DNA from: a virus | Strand: one strand, 5' to 3' | Virus record (IMG/VR): IMGVR_UViG_3300032240_000857 | Coordinates: 1-37,410 of that record | DNA length: 37,410 bases | In this document: positions 24,554 to 33,546 of the stretch, one piece after another | Layout of the letters: each line of letters opens with the position of its first letter | Numbering within the stretch: position 1 is the first letter of the stretch | The notes under the pieces: model-generated | The model's input: the letters and a program-made list of their open reading frames with translations, nothing else | The model's database searches: none | What the model was told of the DNA's origin: nothing | Program-made: the position numbers and the translations under genes

Positions 24554-24582
24554 ATTATAGGGGTATATAGTGGTTTTGTCAA
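24554..24582 (-). promoter_or_regulatory. Perfect sigma70 promoter of the tRNA/cpeT island (TTGACA-17-TATAAT)
   Basis: The -35 is at 24582-24577, the spacer is 17 bases and the -10 at 24559-24554 on the minus strand. It is in the non-coding gap after the spike gene and would start the whole island: the 62-residue ORF, four tRNAs, the 88-residue ORF and cpeT, ending at the 23181-23205 terminator. Confidence 0.92.
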
Positions 24583-24640
24583 GCTCAACTTTTTTTACAA
24601 AAAATTTGCCGAGATTTTTTTTCGACCTTTTTGGTAATTC

Positions 24641-24663
24641 AAGGTCAATTTTGAAATGACCTT
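24641..24663 (-). repeat. Inverted repeat at the end of the spike gene
   Basis: AAGGTCA and TGACCTT form a 7-bp stem with a nine-base loop across the stop codon of the spike gene; a third related GACC/GGTC element follows at about 24623. No T-run follows, so it is at best a weak terminator or an RNA-stability hairpin. Confidence 0.4.
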
Positions 24664-25984
24664 AATTCAAATAAATTCCTGTTGGGTTTTTTATACTTAA
24701 TTTAATTGCATTGATAATAAGACCGCTTTTATTTTCAGAACCAACGTACATTTTTAATGGATCTGTTTTAGAAGTCAAATAAGCTCCAGGTGTTACATTT
24801 GAATATCCTGGAACAGCTTTATCAACACCAGCAACACCAGTTTTTCTATTTGCCAGCACCCAATATCCACTTTCAGTAGCTAAATCTATGTCTCCTTTTT
24901 TACTATAAAATCCCATTCCACCATTATCAGTAGTAACATAAAAAGCATTTGGTGTTGTAGAACTTCCGCCAGATCCAATTGATTTTAGACCAGTAACTTG
25001 GGTCAACCAAGCAGAACTTTGACCAGGAAATAGTGTATTAATAGGATCAATTTTGCATTGAATTTCTGTTCTTTTTTTGCCAGCAATACTTTCATGAAAA
25101 TCACCTTGAGTTGTGATGGAAAACGAACCAGAAGATTGAAATCCAATATGTGCTCTTTTGTTTGTACTTAAATTGCCAGTTTCTGCATCAACTAAATTAT
25201 AATTGACCGATGTATTTTTTCTGTCGGTTGAACATTCTTTATAATAATCTCCGCATTTTATTTCTACAAGACCACCGTAATCTTTTTGTGCTTGTTGATT
25301 TCCACTTGGAGTATTTTTTCCAGTTCCTTCACCAGAAAGAAGAGAAATTTTAGAACCAGCTTTGAGTGTTAATTCATTATCAGCAGATACTGTAATATTT
25401 TTTGCTTTGGCGTTGATCTCACCACCAACAGAAGTAATATCAATGTTACCATAAACAACTAAGGAGAATGCTTTTGCTGTTGAGGATCCTCCCTTTTCGT
25501 CAGCAACAACATTGTTTTTATTTTCAACTTCAATAAGCAATGACTCACCTATTTTAAATCTAGTGCTACCTTGAGATCTAACATCAAATCTTCCTGTCTT
25601 GGGGTCGCCATCTTTCTTTGCGGTAGTGAAAATGATACTACCATCTTCTGCCATCGTAAATGATGACCCATCACTTTTAATTACTTTGATTTGAGTTTCA
25701 TTTGTTTCTGGGTTATGTGTTTCTACTTTTACAACATGACCATCCAAAGATTGTTCTACATTAATATTTGCTGGATCTGTTGCTGTTGTAAAAGATGTAC
25801 CACAACCACCAGTTGTTGATTGTTGTTGTTTTAATTGCAAACCTGTTGTTGCACCATTTATTGTTCCGACTGACTGCCCCAATGTTCTAGGGTTAGCACT
25901 ACCTTGCGAAAAATGTTCTTCAGTTCCAGTTGCATTGTCAAATGCATTAGCAGCACTTATATAACTTGATTGAGTATTAGCCAT
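24662..25984 (-). CDS. Baseplate central spike protein (beta-helix, VgrG/gp5-C-terminal type)
   Basis: A 440-residue protein. From about residue 75 to 220 it has short alternating strands typical of the triangular beta-helix of phage and type VI spikes (IKVIKSDGSSFTMAEDGSII, then NIDITSVGGEINAKAKNI and ELTLKAGSKISLLSG). The C-terminal region (about 330-440) is rich in Gly and Ser. The gene directly follows the OB-fold gp5-like protein, with a 13-base gap containing an AGAGG ribosome site. In T4 the OB fold, lysozyme and beta-helix are parts of one protein, gp5. Here the beta-helix appears to be a separate gene. It would form the membrane-piercing tip of the tail. Confidence 0.65.
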   Translation of the reverse strand: MANTQSSYISAANAFDNATGTEEHFSQGSANPRTLGQSVGTINGATTGLQLKQQQSTTGGCGTSFTTATDPANINVEQSLDGHVVKVETHNPETNETQIKVIKSDGSSFTMAEDGSIIFTTAKKDGDPKTGRFDVRSQGSTRFKIGESLLIEVENKNNVVADEKGGSSTAKAFSLVVYGNIDITSVGGEINAKAKNITVSADNELTLKAGSKISLLSGEGTGKNTPSGNQQAQKDYGGLVEIKCGDYYKECSTDRKNTSVNYNLVDAETGNLSTNKRAHIGFQSSGSFSITTQGDFHESIAGKKRTEIQCKIDPINTLFPGQSSAWLTQVTGLKSIGSGGSSTTPNAFYVTTDNGGMGFYSKKGDIDLATESGYWVLANRKTGVAGVDKAVPGYSNVTPGAYLTSKTDPLKMYVGSENKSGLIINAIKLSIKNPTGIYLN

Positions 25985-25997
25985 TATTCAATACCTC

Positions 25998-28781
25998 TTA
26001 TGGACAATCAACAACATTGTCGGAACCAGAAGGAGCAATCTCTTGTACAAATTGTGAATGTTTGACATCATCACGGCAAACCATAATTGGTAATGCCTTT
26101 GCTCCCAACCCATTGCCGCCAAAAATTTCAACCCTTGGTGTGCAACCAAACGTTTGTGTTTTATCTATAACATCAAAACCTTTGACAAATCCCGTGTTTT
26201 CATCTATAATTGCCTTTACAACATTTGATTTGCCGTTGACATATACTGTAGGTTCTCTATAATATCCAATACCAGGATTAACCAATACAACTTTATCAAC
26301 CACGCAATTATTTCTAGTTCTGTTTGGTGCATATCCAATACCAGAAGAATTGATTTGTATTTTATTTAAATATCCTTCGGCGTCCAATACAGCAATAGCA
26401 GATGCCCCATAACCAGTACCTTCTATAATTACAAATGGTGGCGACAAATATCTATCGCCCCTATCAATAATAGGAATATCCATTATCCTTCCGTCATCAC
26501 ACACTTCGGGTGTGCCAATTACAGGTGGATTAAAAGCGGGAGTAATTGTTTGTTGAGTAGGTGTCGTTGTTGTGCCAGGAACAATTGTAAACGAACGACT
26601 AACAGATGCTTCTAATACATTAAATGACACAATTTCAGGTGCTGTAAAATAAGAATCATCAACAACTGTAATTGTTTTTGTAGCTACATTATTATACATT
26701 GTCATTGTTCCTACAGTTGTATTATCAGAAAAAACATTTGATGTTATATTTGCGCCAAACATTGCGTAATTAAATACCGTAGCATTTTCAACCACACCAC
26801 CATTTGCAACAAGAGTGAACGTAATTGAATCGCCTTTGAATACCATTGTTTTATCCATCAACAATGTATATGTAATCTGCTCTGTAGTTACATCAATTGG
26901 TTCGTAAGAAACATTTGATGAACCAGAAACAACAATCTTGTTTTTATTACCAAAATTAAATCCAAATACATCATACGAATTAATAGTAGATGTGTCTTGC
27001 CCATTTAAAGTTACATCTGTCCTTTGTATATTTGTTCCGCCAAATATCCTCAGTGGTATGTTGGTTGTATTATTATCTAAATCAAGTACATTGAATAATG
27101 CTAATGATGGACTAGTTGCAGGCGTCGAAACAGTTCTTAATGTTGGAGTTGTTAATTCTTGAAGTTCATTTGGCGTGTAAGGAATTCTTGTTCCAGTTGT
27201 TGGGGGAGATGTATTTGTAAATGTTGATGGAGAAAGTGTTTTATCCGTAGATTCTGGCGGCAGTACAACAGGTTCTGAACCTGTGTATCCTGTTGGATCT
27301 GTTGTGCCTCCAACTACATTTACTATTGTTGGTGCTACATCTGGAATATACTTATAGTCGCTGCAGTTTCCAGCAGCAGTGTCTAAGTTTTTGTCTTCAA
27401 TTGCTTTGATTAAATCATCTAAAAAGTTTTTCTTTTGTTCGGTTTTCCCACACGACCCACTACAATCCTTTAATTGTTTCTCCGAAGCACATTTATTCCC
27501 TGGACCACCACATGTAATACCAAGTAAATCAAATATCTTAGCAAGTGCAGCTCCTAAAATGTTTAAAGGATTCGCAATGATAGTTAATAAAGCTTGAAGG
27601 GGACCAAGAATAATATTTAAAGCATCTTCTAAAAATTTTATAATTTGATTTAAAATACTATTAACAATTTTGTCTACCCAACAACGTGCAGCATTGAATA
27701 CTTTGTTTAGCGCATCAAAAATAAGTTTCTCAATAAAATCTTGAAGACGCTTATCAAGGTCTTCCATCGTACAATTAATTTTTTTAAGTTGATCATTAAT
27801 CCACTTAGTAATACCACGAAGCCTACCTACTTTTTTCTTTGCTGGTTTAACTGCTTCTTTTGGATCTGCATATGGACCAACAAATTTGTCTGGTTGTGTT
27901 GGATCTGGAACTTCTTCCGTCAATAAAAATTCTATGATTGCTTTTGCACCTTGCTTGATGAAAGCAAAGATTTCTCCCTTCACTCTTGCTACAACAGAAG
28001 TTGCTACTCTAATTGTTTTATTGACATATCCTTGTGTAATATCAATATAATTATAAAGATTACCAGTGTATTTGCTTACAATTTTATTACCAAATTGTCC
28101 GCCGCTAGTTTGAATATTGAAAAATAATTCTGATAAAATTGTTTGAAATTTTGATTTATCATTGGTGCCACTATCACATTTAGCATCTGAAACTTCCACA
28201 CAAAAGTGCTCTCCCGCTGGATTGGTTTCACTATTGCAACACTTGGTTGCCAATAGAATTGCTGAAGCGGTTTCATTGCTTGAGTTAGGTGGTGCTTTAT
28301 AGTCAGCGGGTTGCCCTGCCTTTTGTTTTTCTGCTTCTGTTGCTGCAGCACCAGTGCTTGGGTTTAAATTTTTATCCGCAAACGTTGTGAATGCTAAACA
28401 ATCTCCCTCGGGTTTGTCTTTTTGTATCTGTGTTGTTGAGTTGTATTGTTGACCAATAGAACCCATGATAACTGGTTGCTGCCCATGAACTCCATCGAGG
28501 AAGAATCCAACAACCCAGTCACCCGCTTTGTATTTGACTGATTGAAAATCTGTGTTACCTTCTCTGCGTGGTGCAGTAGCAGGCATCATTACAATTGCCC
28601 AAGGCAAATCATCATAGGGCACAGCATTGCAATCTTTTAGATGCTGCCCCACAATTCTTACTTTATATCTGTCGTCGGATTTTTTAGGTTGACTGCCCTT
28701 CTGCGTTTCTACTTGGCCCATCCACCAGTAGAAACCATCACGACCAACAAAGTTAGTTTGCCCTAGTAGTTCTTGTATCAT
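25998..28781 (-). CDS. Baseplate hub OB-fold protein (gp5-like, no lysozyme)
   Basis: A 927-residue protein. The first ~115 residues match the gp5 OB-fold: FYWWMGQVE, a DDRYKVRIVGQH strand, DLPWAIVMMPATAPR, then AGDWVVGFFLDG and QQPVIMGSIG. This domain sits on the gp27 ring. Cysteine-rich segments lie at about 180-205 and 425-480, with a hydrophobic helical block between (about 360-425, with IIKFLEDALNIILGPLQALL). The last ~190 residues contain repeated Gly-Tyr beta motifs (GTGYGASAIAVLD, SGIGYAP, NPGIGYYREP). No lysozyme motif is seen; that activity is in the 982-residue protein. Its start overlaps the CP12-like gene by four bases. Confidence 0.8.
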   Translation of the reverse strand: MIQELLGQTNFVGRDGFYWWMGQVETQKGSQPKKSDDRYKVRIVGQHLKDCNAVPYDDLPWAIVMMPATAPRREGNTDFQSVKYKAGDWVVGFFLDGVHGQQPVIMGSIGQQYNSTTQIQKDKPEGDCLAFTTFADKNLNPSTGAAATEAEKQKAGQPADYKAPPNSSNETASAILLATKCCNSETNPAGEHFCVEVSDAKCDSGTNDKSKFQTILSELFFNIQTSGGQFGNKIVSKYTGNLYNYIDITQGYVNKTIRVATSVVARVKGEIFAFIKQGAKAIIEFLLTEEVPDPTQPDKFVGPYADPKEAVKPAKKKVGRLRGITKWINDQLKKINCTMEDLDKRLQDFIEKLIFDALNKVFNAARCWVDKIVNSILNQIIKFLEDALNIILGPLQALLTIIANPLNILGAALAKIFDLLGITCGGPGNKCASEKQLKDCSGSCGKTEQKKNFLDDLIKAIEDKNLDTAAGNCSDYKYIPDVAPTIVNVVGGTTDPTGYTGSEPVVLPPESTDKTLSPSTFTNTSPPTTGTRIPYTPNELQELTTPTLRTVSTPATSPSLALFNVLDLDNNTTNIPLRIFGGTNIQRTDVTLNGQDTSTINSYDVFGFNFGNKNKIVVSGSSNVSYEPIDVTTEQITYTLLMDKTMVFKGDSITFTLVANGGVVENATVFNYAMFGANITSNVFSDNTTVGTMTMYNNVATKTITVVDDSYFTAPEIVSFNVLEASVSRSFTIVPGTTTTPTQQTITPAFNPPVIGTPEVCDDGRIMDIPIIDRGDRYLSPPFVIIEGTGYGASAIAVLDAEGYLNKIQINSSGIGYAPNRTRNNCVVDKVVLVNPGIGYYREPTVYVNGKSNVVKAIIDENTGFVKGFDVIDKTQTFGCTPRVEIFGGNGLGAKALPIMVCRDDVKHSQFVQEIAPSGSDNVVDCP
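26236..26263 (+). promoter_or_regulatory. Sigma70-like sequence antisense to the gp5-like gene
   Basis: The plus strand has TTGACA, a 16-base spacer and TATAAT (26258-26263), both hexamers perfect. No gene lies downstream on this strand. It could start an antisense RNA or be a chance match. Confidence 0.3.
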
Positions 28782-28990
28782 ACGTCAAATACTTTACACT
28801 CTGGTGCGCTTGGATTTTTGTCGCAATATAATTCTAATGGAGAAGGATCGTGATCATCTTCGGGGTGATTTGCATGATATGTTTCTAATGATTCCAATTC
28901 TTCTTCAGCATGACGACGAGTTTGTGATGATACCATGGGATCATCTACAATTTTTCTATCATGTTCGATATGTTTTTGAATGTTTTCCAT
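28778..28990 (-). CDS. cp12: CP12-like Calvin-cycle regulator
   Basis: A 70-residue acidic, probably largely disordered protein. Its C-terminal 22 residues (PSPLELYCDKNPSAPECKVF and the end) match the CP12 signature, a C56/C65 pair with eight residues between and the final acidic EC-x-V-F/Y-D. Upstream, RRHAEEELESLETY resembles the CP12 core helix. In cyanobacteria oxidised CP12 binds GAPDH and then phosphoribulokinase and switches off the Calvin cycle. The N-terminal Cys pair of canonical CP12 is absent. Cyanophages are known to carry CP12. The gene has a strong AGGAGA ribosome site and lies between the gp27-like and gp5-like genes, overlapping the latter by four bases. Confidence 0.82.
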   Translation of the reverse strand: MENIQKHIEHDRKIVDDPMVSSQTRRHAEEELESLETYHANHPEDDHDPSPLELYCDKNPSAPECKVFDV

Positions 28991-29004
28991 AATTATTCTC
29001 CTTT

Positions 29005-30480
29005 TTACGTGCTTAATGTGAAGAGACCAAATGAATCTCTGATAAGAGTTATATTTGTGACAGCGGAATTAGTTTTCCCCGATCTTTGCCTGTGAAATTC
29101 ATAAGAAATATTTTTAATTAAATAATTTCCGCTATGTTGTTTGTCATAACTTCCATCTTCTTTTTGACTTTTCACTGCAAATTTTGGTAATAAAATATTA
29201 ACTTTATCTCCCGCCCGTAATGTTAAGTTTCCATGAACAGTTATATTTAATTGTTGATTGCCCATCAATAATGTTCTGGCAACTGATTGAGCCATGTAAA
29301 ACTTTTTATAATCAGGGAATCTTGTGCCAGAATTTTTGTTGTCTTTAGGATTTATTGAAGCAATGTCAACCCCATCATAAAAAGTTTCATCATCTAAAAA
29401 TTGAGTCATAATCCTCGTAGGATATTTAGACAACTGTTTAGGACCATCTGGTATCTTTTCTTCTTTTCCTAAGTGTGCCATCTTGGAATAAGATTGATCA
29501 ATATCATAAACATATTCTTCGTATTGTCCTGTTGATGGATTGAAAAAAACCATTAGAGAACTATAGGTTCCATACCTCATTTTTTTCATAACATCAATTT
29601 CATTTACATAATTATATTCCAATATATTTTTACCAGAATCTAAATTGTCTACATTTGCGAGCTGATATATTAAAGTATCTTTGACTGGATCTCCTCTGAA
29701 GTTACCACCTGATGAACAAAGTTTATCAAATGATTTAAATTTATATCCTTCCTGTGTTTCCCAAAAACAATATCCAGCACTACCAGAAATATTTTCTGCA
29801 ACATCTTTTGATGGAGTATTTGTTGAAGAAGATTTTGCAGATGACGTTGTTGATTGAGTGATAGATGAAGATGTTGATTGTTGTTTTGGAATAGATGCAG
29901 ATTCAGATACACATCTTGGAAGTAAACTTGCAATTAAATCAAACGGTCTTTTGTTGGATGGAATATATTTTATTTGATATTGACATTTTTCAAATTCAGA
30001 ATCAGAAATTTTTGCTGATGCATCCAAGTAATCTTTTAAAATATTTTTAACTACTTCATCAGCACTTCCAGTTAATACTTTACCAACTCTTGTTGCTTCA
30101 TTTCTTAATCCCTCATAGGAAATTAAATCTAAAGTATAATTTTGTATTTTCTTATCTGCATATCTATTTCTGATTGCATAAACTCTGAAGTCATACTTAT
30201 ATTCTTTATCAGAAAAGTATGGTGTTTTAATTCCAAAAGTAATGCGCTCCATTCCTTGCAGAGGAATAGTTCCAATTAAATTGAGTGCAATGTCAGTAAC
30301 ATTTAATTCCGCCAAAAGATATGGAGTTTCAATTGATTCAAAAATATTGAGATACATTACTTCAATATCTTTTATGTCATCTTTGGGAGATGCTAGAATA
30401 TAATTTTTACCAGCACTATCAGTAAGAACCATGTCAGTAGTAAGAGTATATTTTCCTACATTAGTATTTGTTACTGCCAT
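29005..30480 (-). CDS. Baseplate hub protein (gp27-like)
   Basis: A 491-residue protein with the order of segments typical of the gp27/gpD tail-hub fold: an N-terminal barrel (IEVMYLNIFESIETPYLLAE-like stretch, residues about 34-55, and GMERITFGIKTP), an inserted Ser/Thr-rich linker at about 200-225, and a C-terminal barrel with LTLRAGDKVNILLPKF and SGNYLIKNISYEFHRQR (about 405-465). In T4 this protein forms the trimeric ring that carries gp5 and connects to the tail tube. It starts two bases after the M23-domain gene and precedes cp12 and the gp5-like gene. At 491 residues it is longer than T4 gp27 (391). Confidence 0.78.
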   Translation of the reverse strand: MAVTNTNVGKYTLTTDMVLTDSAGKNYILASPKDDIKDIEVMYLNIFESIETPYLLAELNVTDIALNLIGTIPLQGMERITFGIKTPYFSDKEYKYDFRVYAIRNRYADKKIQNYTLDLISYEGLRNEATRVGKVLTGSADEVVKNILKDYLDASAKISDSEFEKCQYQIKYIPSNKRPFDLIASLLPRCVSESASIPKQQSTSSSITQSTTSSAKSSSTNTPSKDVAENISGSAGYCFWETQEGYKFKSFDKLCSSGGNFRGDPVKDTLIYQLANVDNLDSGKNILEYNYVNEIDVMKKMRYGTYSSLMVFFNPSTGQYEEYVYDIDQSYSKMAHLGKEEKIPDGPKQLSKYPTRIMTQFLDDETFYDGVDIASINPKDNKNSGTRFPDYKKFYMAQSVARTLLMGNQQLNITVHGNLTLRAGDKVNILLPKFAVKSQKEDGSYDKQHSGNYLIKNISYEFHRQRSGKTNSAVTNITLIRDSFGLFTLST

Positions 30481-30481
30481 T

Positions 30482-33400
30482 TTAAGAACCTAATAATGAA
30501 TATGGGGTTAATGATGCAGCAGTAGATAATGGATCAGCCATAGAAGAACCACCATATGGTGAAAACCCCATATGTTCTGTCGTCGATGGAAGAGATAAAA
30601 CACCCGATCCATTGTTAACAGGCACAGGGATTAAAGCTGGTTGAGTTAATCCAGCAGATGGTGCTGCTCCAGTTGGTGCTTTCAATGGTTGGAAAGGAAT
30701 AGGAGAAGTAGTAGGAATGGTAGGTTCTTTTGACATCAACCCATATGCTTTAGTAACAGCCGACGACAAACTTTGTAGGAAGTTCAAAGTATCTTGTACT
30801 GGATCTGTGCTTTCTGTTTTTTCCTTATCATTAGCACCTGATGGATCAATTTGCGTAGAATTATCTAGTCCATCTCCAGGTTTTGGGGTGCCAGTAAATG
30901 GTGTCATATAAGAGTATTTACTTAGTGGATCTTTTCTATCGCCCGTTCCTGGTGGTAGTCCCAACATTCTTGGATTGTCTGCCATTTCCCAATGTAAATG
31001 AGGACCAGAAGATTCTCCTGTAGAACCAACTGTCCCTAAAATTTTTCCTTTTTTAATTTGAGTATTTACCTCAGTATTTTTACCAAAAGCAGACATGTGT
31101 GCATATAAATGTCCTATTCCCGTTGTTTTTTCTACCCAGTAAATACTATTTCCGTATCCACCATCGTGGTGTCCAGATTCTCTTTTATCTTTTATTATTC
31201 CATCAGCAAATGCATATAATTTAGTACCTGTTGGAGCTGCAATATCTGTACCTTCATGCATTTGCCTTGAACCATTGAGAATTCTTTGCCCTCTTCTGCT
31301 GGTAATAGCTATGCCAGATTCTGCTTTGATTTTAGATATATCTATGTCAGGTCCGTATGGTTTGTCTCCAAAATTTTTCTTTTCGTTAGGATTAAGATTA
31401 GAAATAGGTGTGGTAATTACTGTATCATGGGCTAAACCTTGCCCCTGTTGGTTTTTAACTACACCATTTTTTTCATAATTATAAAATCCAATTGGTGGAG
31501 CATTTGTAACCACTACTTCTCCTGTTGTTAAATTTCTATAAAATTTTCCTGCATCTCCTAACCCTTGTTTTAACTCAGAAGTGCTAACTTCTTTAATTGA
31601 TTTTTGTCCTAATGTAGGATCAATAAAAAATACTTTTCCTGTGTTATCATAATAATATTTGTCGGATAATTGACCGCCCCAATCAACCATCTTAACTCTT
31701 TTTACACCAGCTTTATTTGTACCAGTAACGGCTGATATAACTCTTTTAACACCACCGTTATCAACTTGTTTATCTACGAAGTTAACATTTTCTTGTAGAT
31801 TTTGTAATGTTGTTTTTTGGGGTGGTTGCTCGCCAGGTGGACCGCCAGGTGGCGCCCCAGTTGGTGATGGAGTATCTGGATTAGTATCATCTGGTAATGC
31901 ATCACCACCACCTCCACCACCTCCACCACCGCCAGCATTCTCTTTCTTTTTGTTTGGTTGTAGTTTTTCAAGGGAACCTTTTACAAGTTCCTCCATATAT
32001 TTTTCACCTTCTTTCTGTGCATTTGGATTCTTCTTCAAGGATGCACCGCCAACATCTATTTTAGTTGCAGTTGCTGGAATATCAAATACCCTGCCCAATT
32101 TATCGACATCTTGTTCAATAACTGGAGCAACAGATTGTCCAACTGGTCCCAATCCTTCCACGAAATCTTTTGTAACAGCAAGCATACCACCAGCAGCAGC
32201 GTTATATGGTTGCTGATATGCATCATTCAATGCAGTATTATCACCACCCAACATTTTTTTTCCATCCGCTGAGTGTAATGATGTGACCATTTCTGGTCCC
32301 GCTTCCCCAATCATCACACCACCAGCAGCCATTTTCTTTTGATTACCTGCCATCATATCTTTAGCTCTATCAAATAACCAACCACCCAAAAAGTCGCCAA
32401 GCACACCACCACCCACTAAAGCAAATGGTTCTAAGAATGGTAGAGGAGCTGATAATAATCCAAACAAAGCACCACCAAGCATTGATCCTACTGACTTTGC
32501 TATTGCTCGATCGATTGGTTCTCCCATTGCTAAGCTAACAAAGAAATCAATAATACCACCAAAGATAGGTATTCTTTTTAAAATTGGTCTAAGAAATCCT
32601 TTGAAGAATCCACCAGCACCAGCTGCTGCTCCTTCTGCGGCACCAGCTGCTGCTCCCTCTGCAGCACCACCAAACATTTTAAGTATTCTTCCACCGCCAG
32701 GTATTTTTTGTAGTATACCTTTCAAAGCATTTCCAATAGTTTCTGGCAACATTTTGAAGAATGATTTTATGCCATTAAATGCTTCTAATATACCAGCAAT
32801 ATTAAATCCACTACCAGGAACAAACGTTGACGTAGCAGATGAAGTACCACCAGAAACATTTGATTGCTCTAATGATGCTTCTGCTGCTTGCAACTTCTGT
32901 TCTTGTGCTTGCTCTTGTTGTACTTCAAACTGTTTTGATATAATTTGTTTTAGTTCTGCTAAACTTCCACTGACTTTATAAATTGTTCCTAATTGTTTAT
33001 TGAATAAACTAGTGAGACCAGACAACGAATTTGCAATTGCTTGTATGTCTGTTACTATTTCACCTAAAGAATTAATTACAACAGATCCGCCTCCGCCACC
33101 ACCCATGCCACCAGATGGTGTTTCCTCGTCATCTTTTTGTGAAGATTTATAACCAGATCTATCAAACCCACCTTTTTTTATAGAGAATCTTTTTGCAAGA
33201 ATTTTATCTTCTAATTTTCTACCTTTCTTTCCAAAGAAACCAACAAAGTTTGCACCAGATTCTATCTTCTTATTCAAAGATTTTTTTATATCTTTGATCG
33301 GATTAGATATAAATTGTTGTTTTAATGCTTTTACAAATAATCCTTTCTTAGCAGAGTCAGGTACTTCTCCACCTTTTGCTTCTAATTTTTCTTGGAATTT

Positions 33401-33517
33401 CTTTTCATCTTTTGCTGCTTGTGCTGCTGCTAGAACTTTAGACGCAACAATACCACCAAAGTTTATACCACTTCCAGGTACATATGTTGATGTTGCTGAC
33501 TGTGATCCCGCTGCCAT
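30482..33517 (-). CDS. Tail-tip structural protein with M23 endopeptidase domain
   Basis: A 1011-residue protein. The N-terminus and a second site near residue 228 share a SATST-Y/F-VPGSG motif, an internal duplication. A coiled coil lies at about 160-220, and a Gly/Ala-rich hydrophobic region at about 240-390, as in tape-measure proteins. Residues about 735-875 form an M23 (lysostaphin-type) metallopeptidase with all zinc and catalytic motifs: H754 and D758 (HEGTD), HLYAH (803-807) and H840/H842 (GPHLHWE). Such domains cut peptide cross-links of the cell wall during DNA entry. The 160-690 scaffold resembles the upstream lysozyme protein. It starts 24 bases after that gene, with a CTAAATA late-promoter-like site at the junction. 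Confidence 0.85.
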   Translation of the reverse strand: MAAGSQSATSTYVPGSGINFGGIVASKVLAAAQAAKDEKKFQEKLEAKGGEVPDSAKKGLFVKALKQQFISNPIKDIKKSLNKKIESGANFVGFFGKKGRKLEDKILAKRFSIKKGGFDRSGYKSSQKDDEETPSGGMGGGGGGSVVINSLGEIVTDIQAIANSLSGLTSLFNKQLGTIYKVSGSLAELKQIISKQFEVQQEQAQEQKLQAAEASLEQSNVSGGTSSATSTFVPGSGFNIAGILEAFNGIKSFFKMLPETIGNALKGILQKIPGGGRILKMFGGAAEGAAAGAAEGAAAGAGGFFKGFLRPILKRIPIFGGIIDFFVSLAMGEPIDRAIAKSVGSMLGGALFGLLSAPLPFLEPFALVGGGVLGDFLGGWLFDRAKDMMAGNQKKMAAGGVMIGEAGPEMVTSLHSADGKKMLGGDNTALNDAYQQPYNAAAGGMLAVTKDFVEGLGPVGQSVAPVIEQDVDKLGRVFDIPATATKIDVGGASLKKNPNAQKEGEKYMEELVKGSLEKLQPNKKKENAGGGGGGGGGGDALPDDTNPDTPSPTGAPPGGPPGEQPPQKTTLQNLQENVNFVDKQVDNGGVKRVISAVTGTNKAGVKRVKMVDWGGQLSDKYYYDNTGKVFFIDPTLGQKSIKEVSTSELKQGLGDAGKFYRNLTTGEVVVTNAPPIGFYNYEKNGVVKNQQGQGLAHDTVITTPISNLNPNEKKNFGDKPYGPDIDISKIKAESGIAITSRRGQRILNGSRQMHEGTDIAAPTGTKLYAFADGIIKDKRESGHHDGGYGNSIYWVEKTTGIGHLYAHMSAFGKNTEVNTQIKKGKILGTVGSTGESSGPHLHWEMADNPRMLGLPPGTGDRKDPLSKYSYMTPFTGTPKPGDGLDNSTQIDPSGANDKEKTESTDPVQDTLNFLQSLSSAVTKAYGLMSKEPTIPTTSPIPFQPLKAPTGAAPSAGLTQPALIPVPVNNGSGVLSLPSTTEHMGFSPYGGSSMADPLSTAASLTPYSLLGS

Positions 33518-33538
33518 TTAAATATATCTTCTTATTAA

Positions 33539-33546
33539 TATTTAGG
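33539..33546 (-). promoter_or_regulatory. Candidate late promoter, CCTAAATA
   Basis: Six of eight matches to TATAAATA at the junction of the two hydrolase genes, overlapping the stop of the first and 21 bases before the start of the second. It shares CTAAATA with the sites at 24047 and 37402. Confidence 0.35.

Noticed and set aside
29423-29430. TATTTAG (CTAAATA on the minus strand) inside the gp27-like gene
   Set aside because: It lies mid-gene, with no start codon or gene boundary near it, so it is most likely a chance match.
32601-32981. 126-residue plus-strand frame, Ala/Pro rich
   Set aside because: It is antisense to the Gly/Ala-rich scaffold of the M23 protein. It has no promoter or ribosome site, and its composition is explained by complementing GCN/GGN codons.
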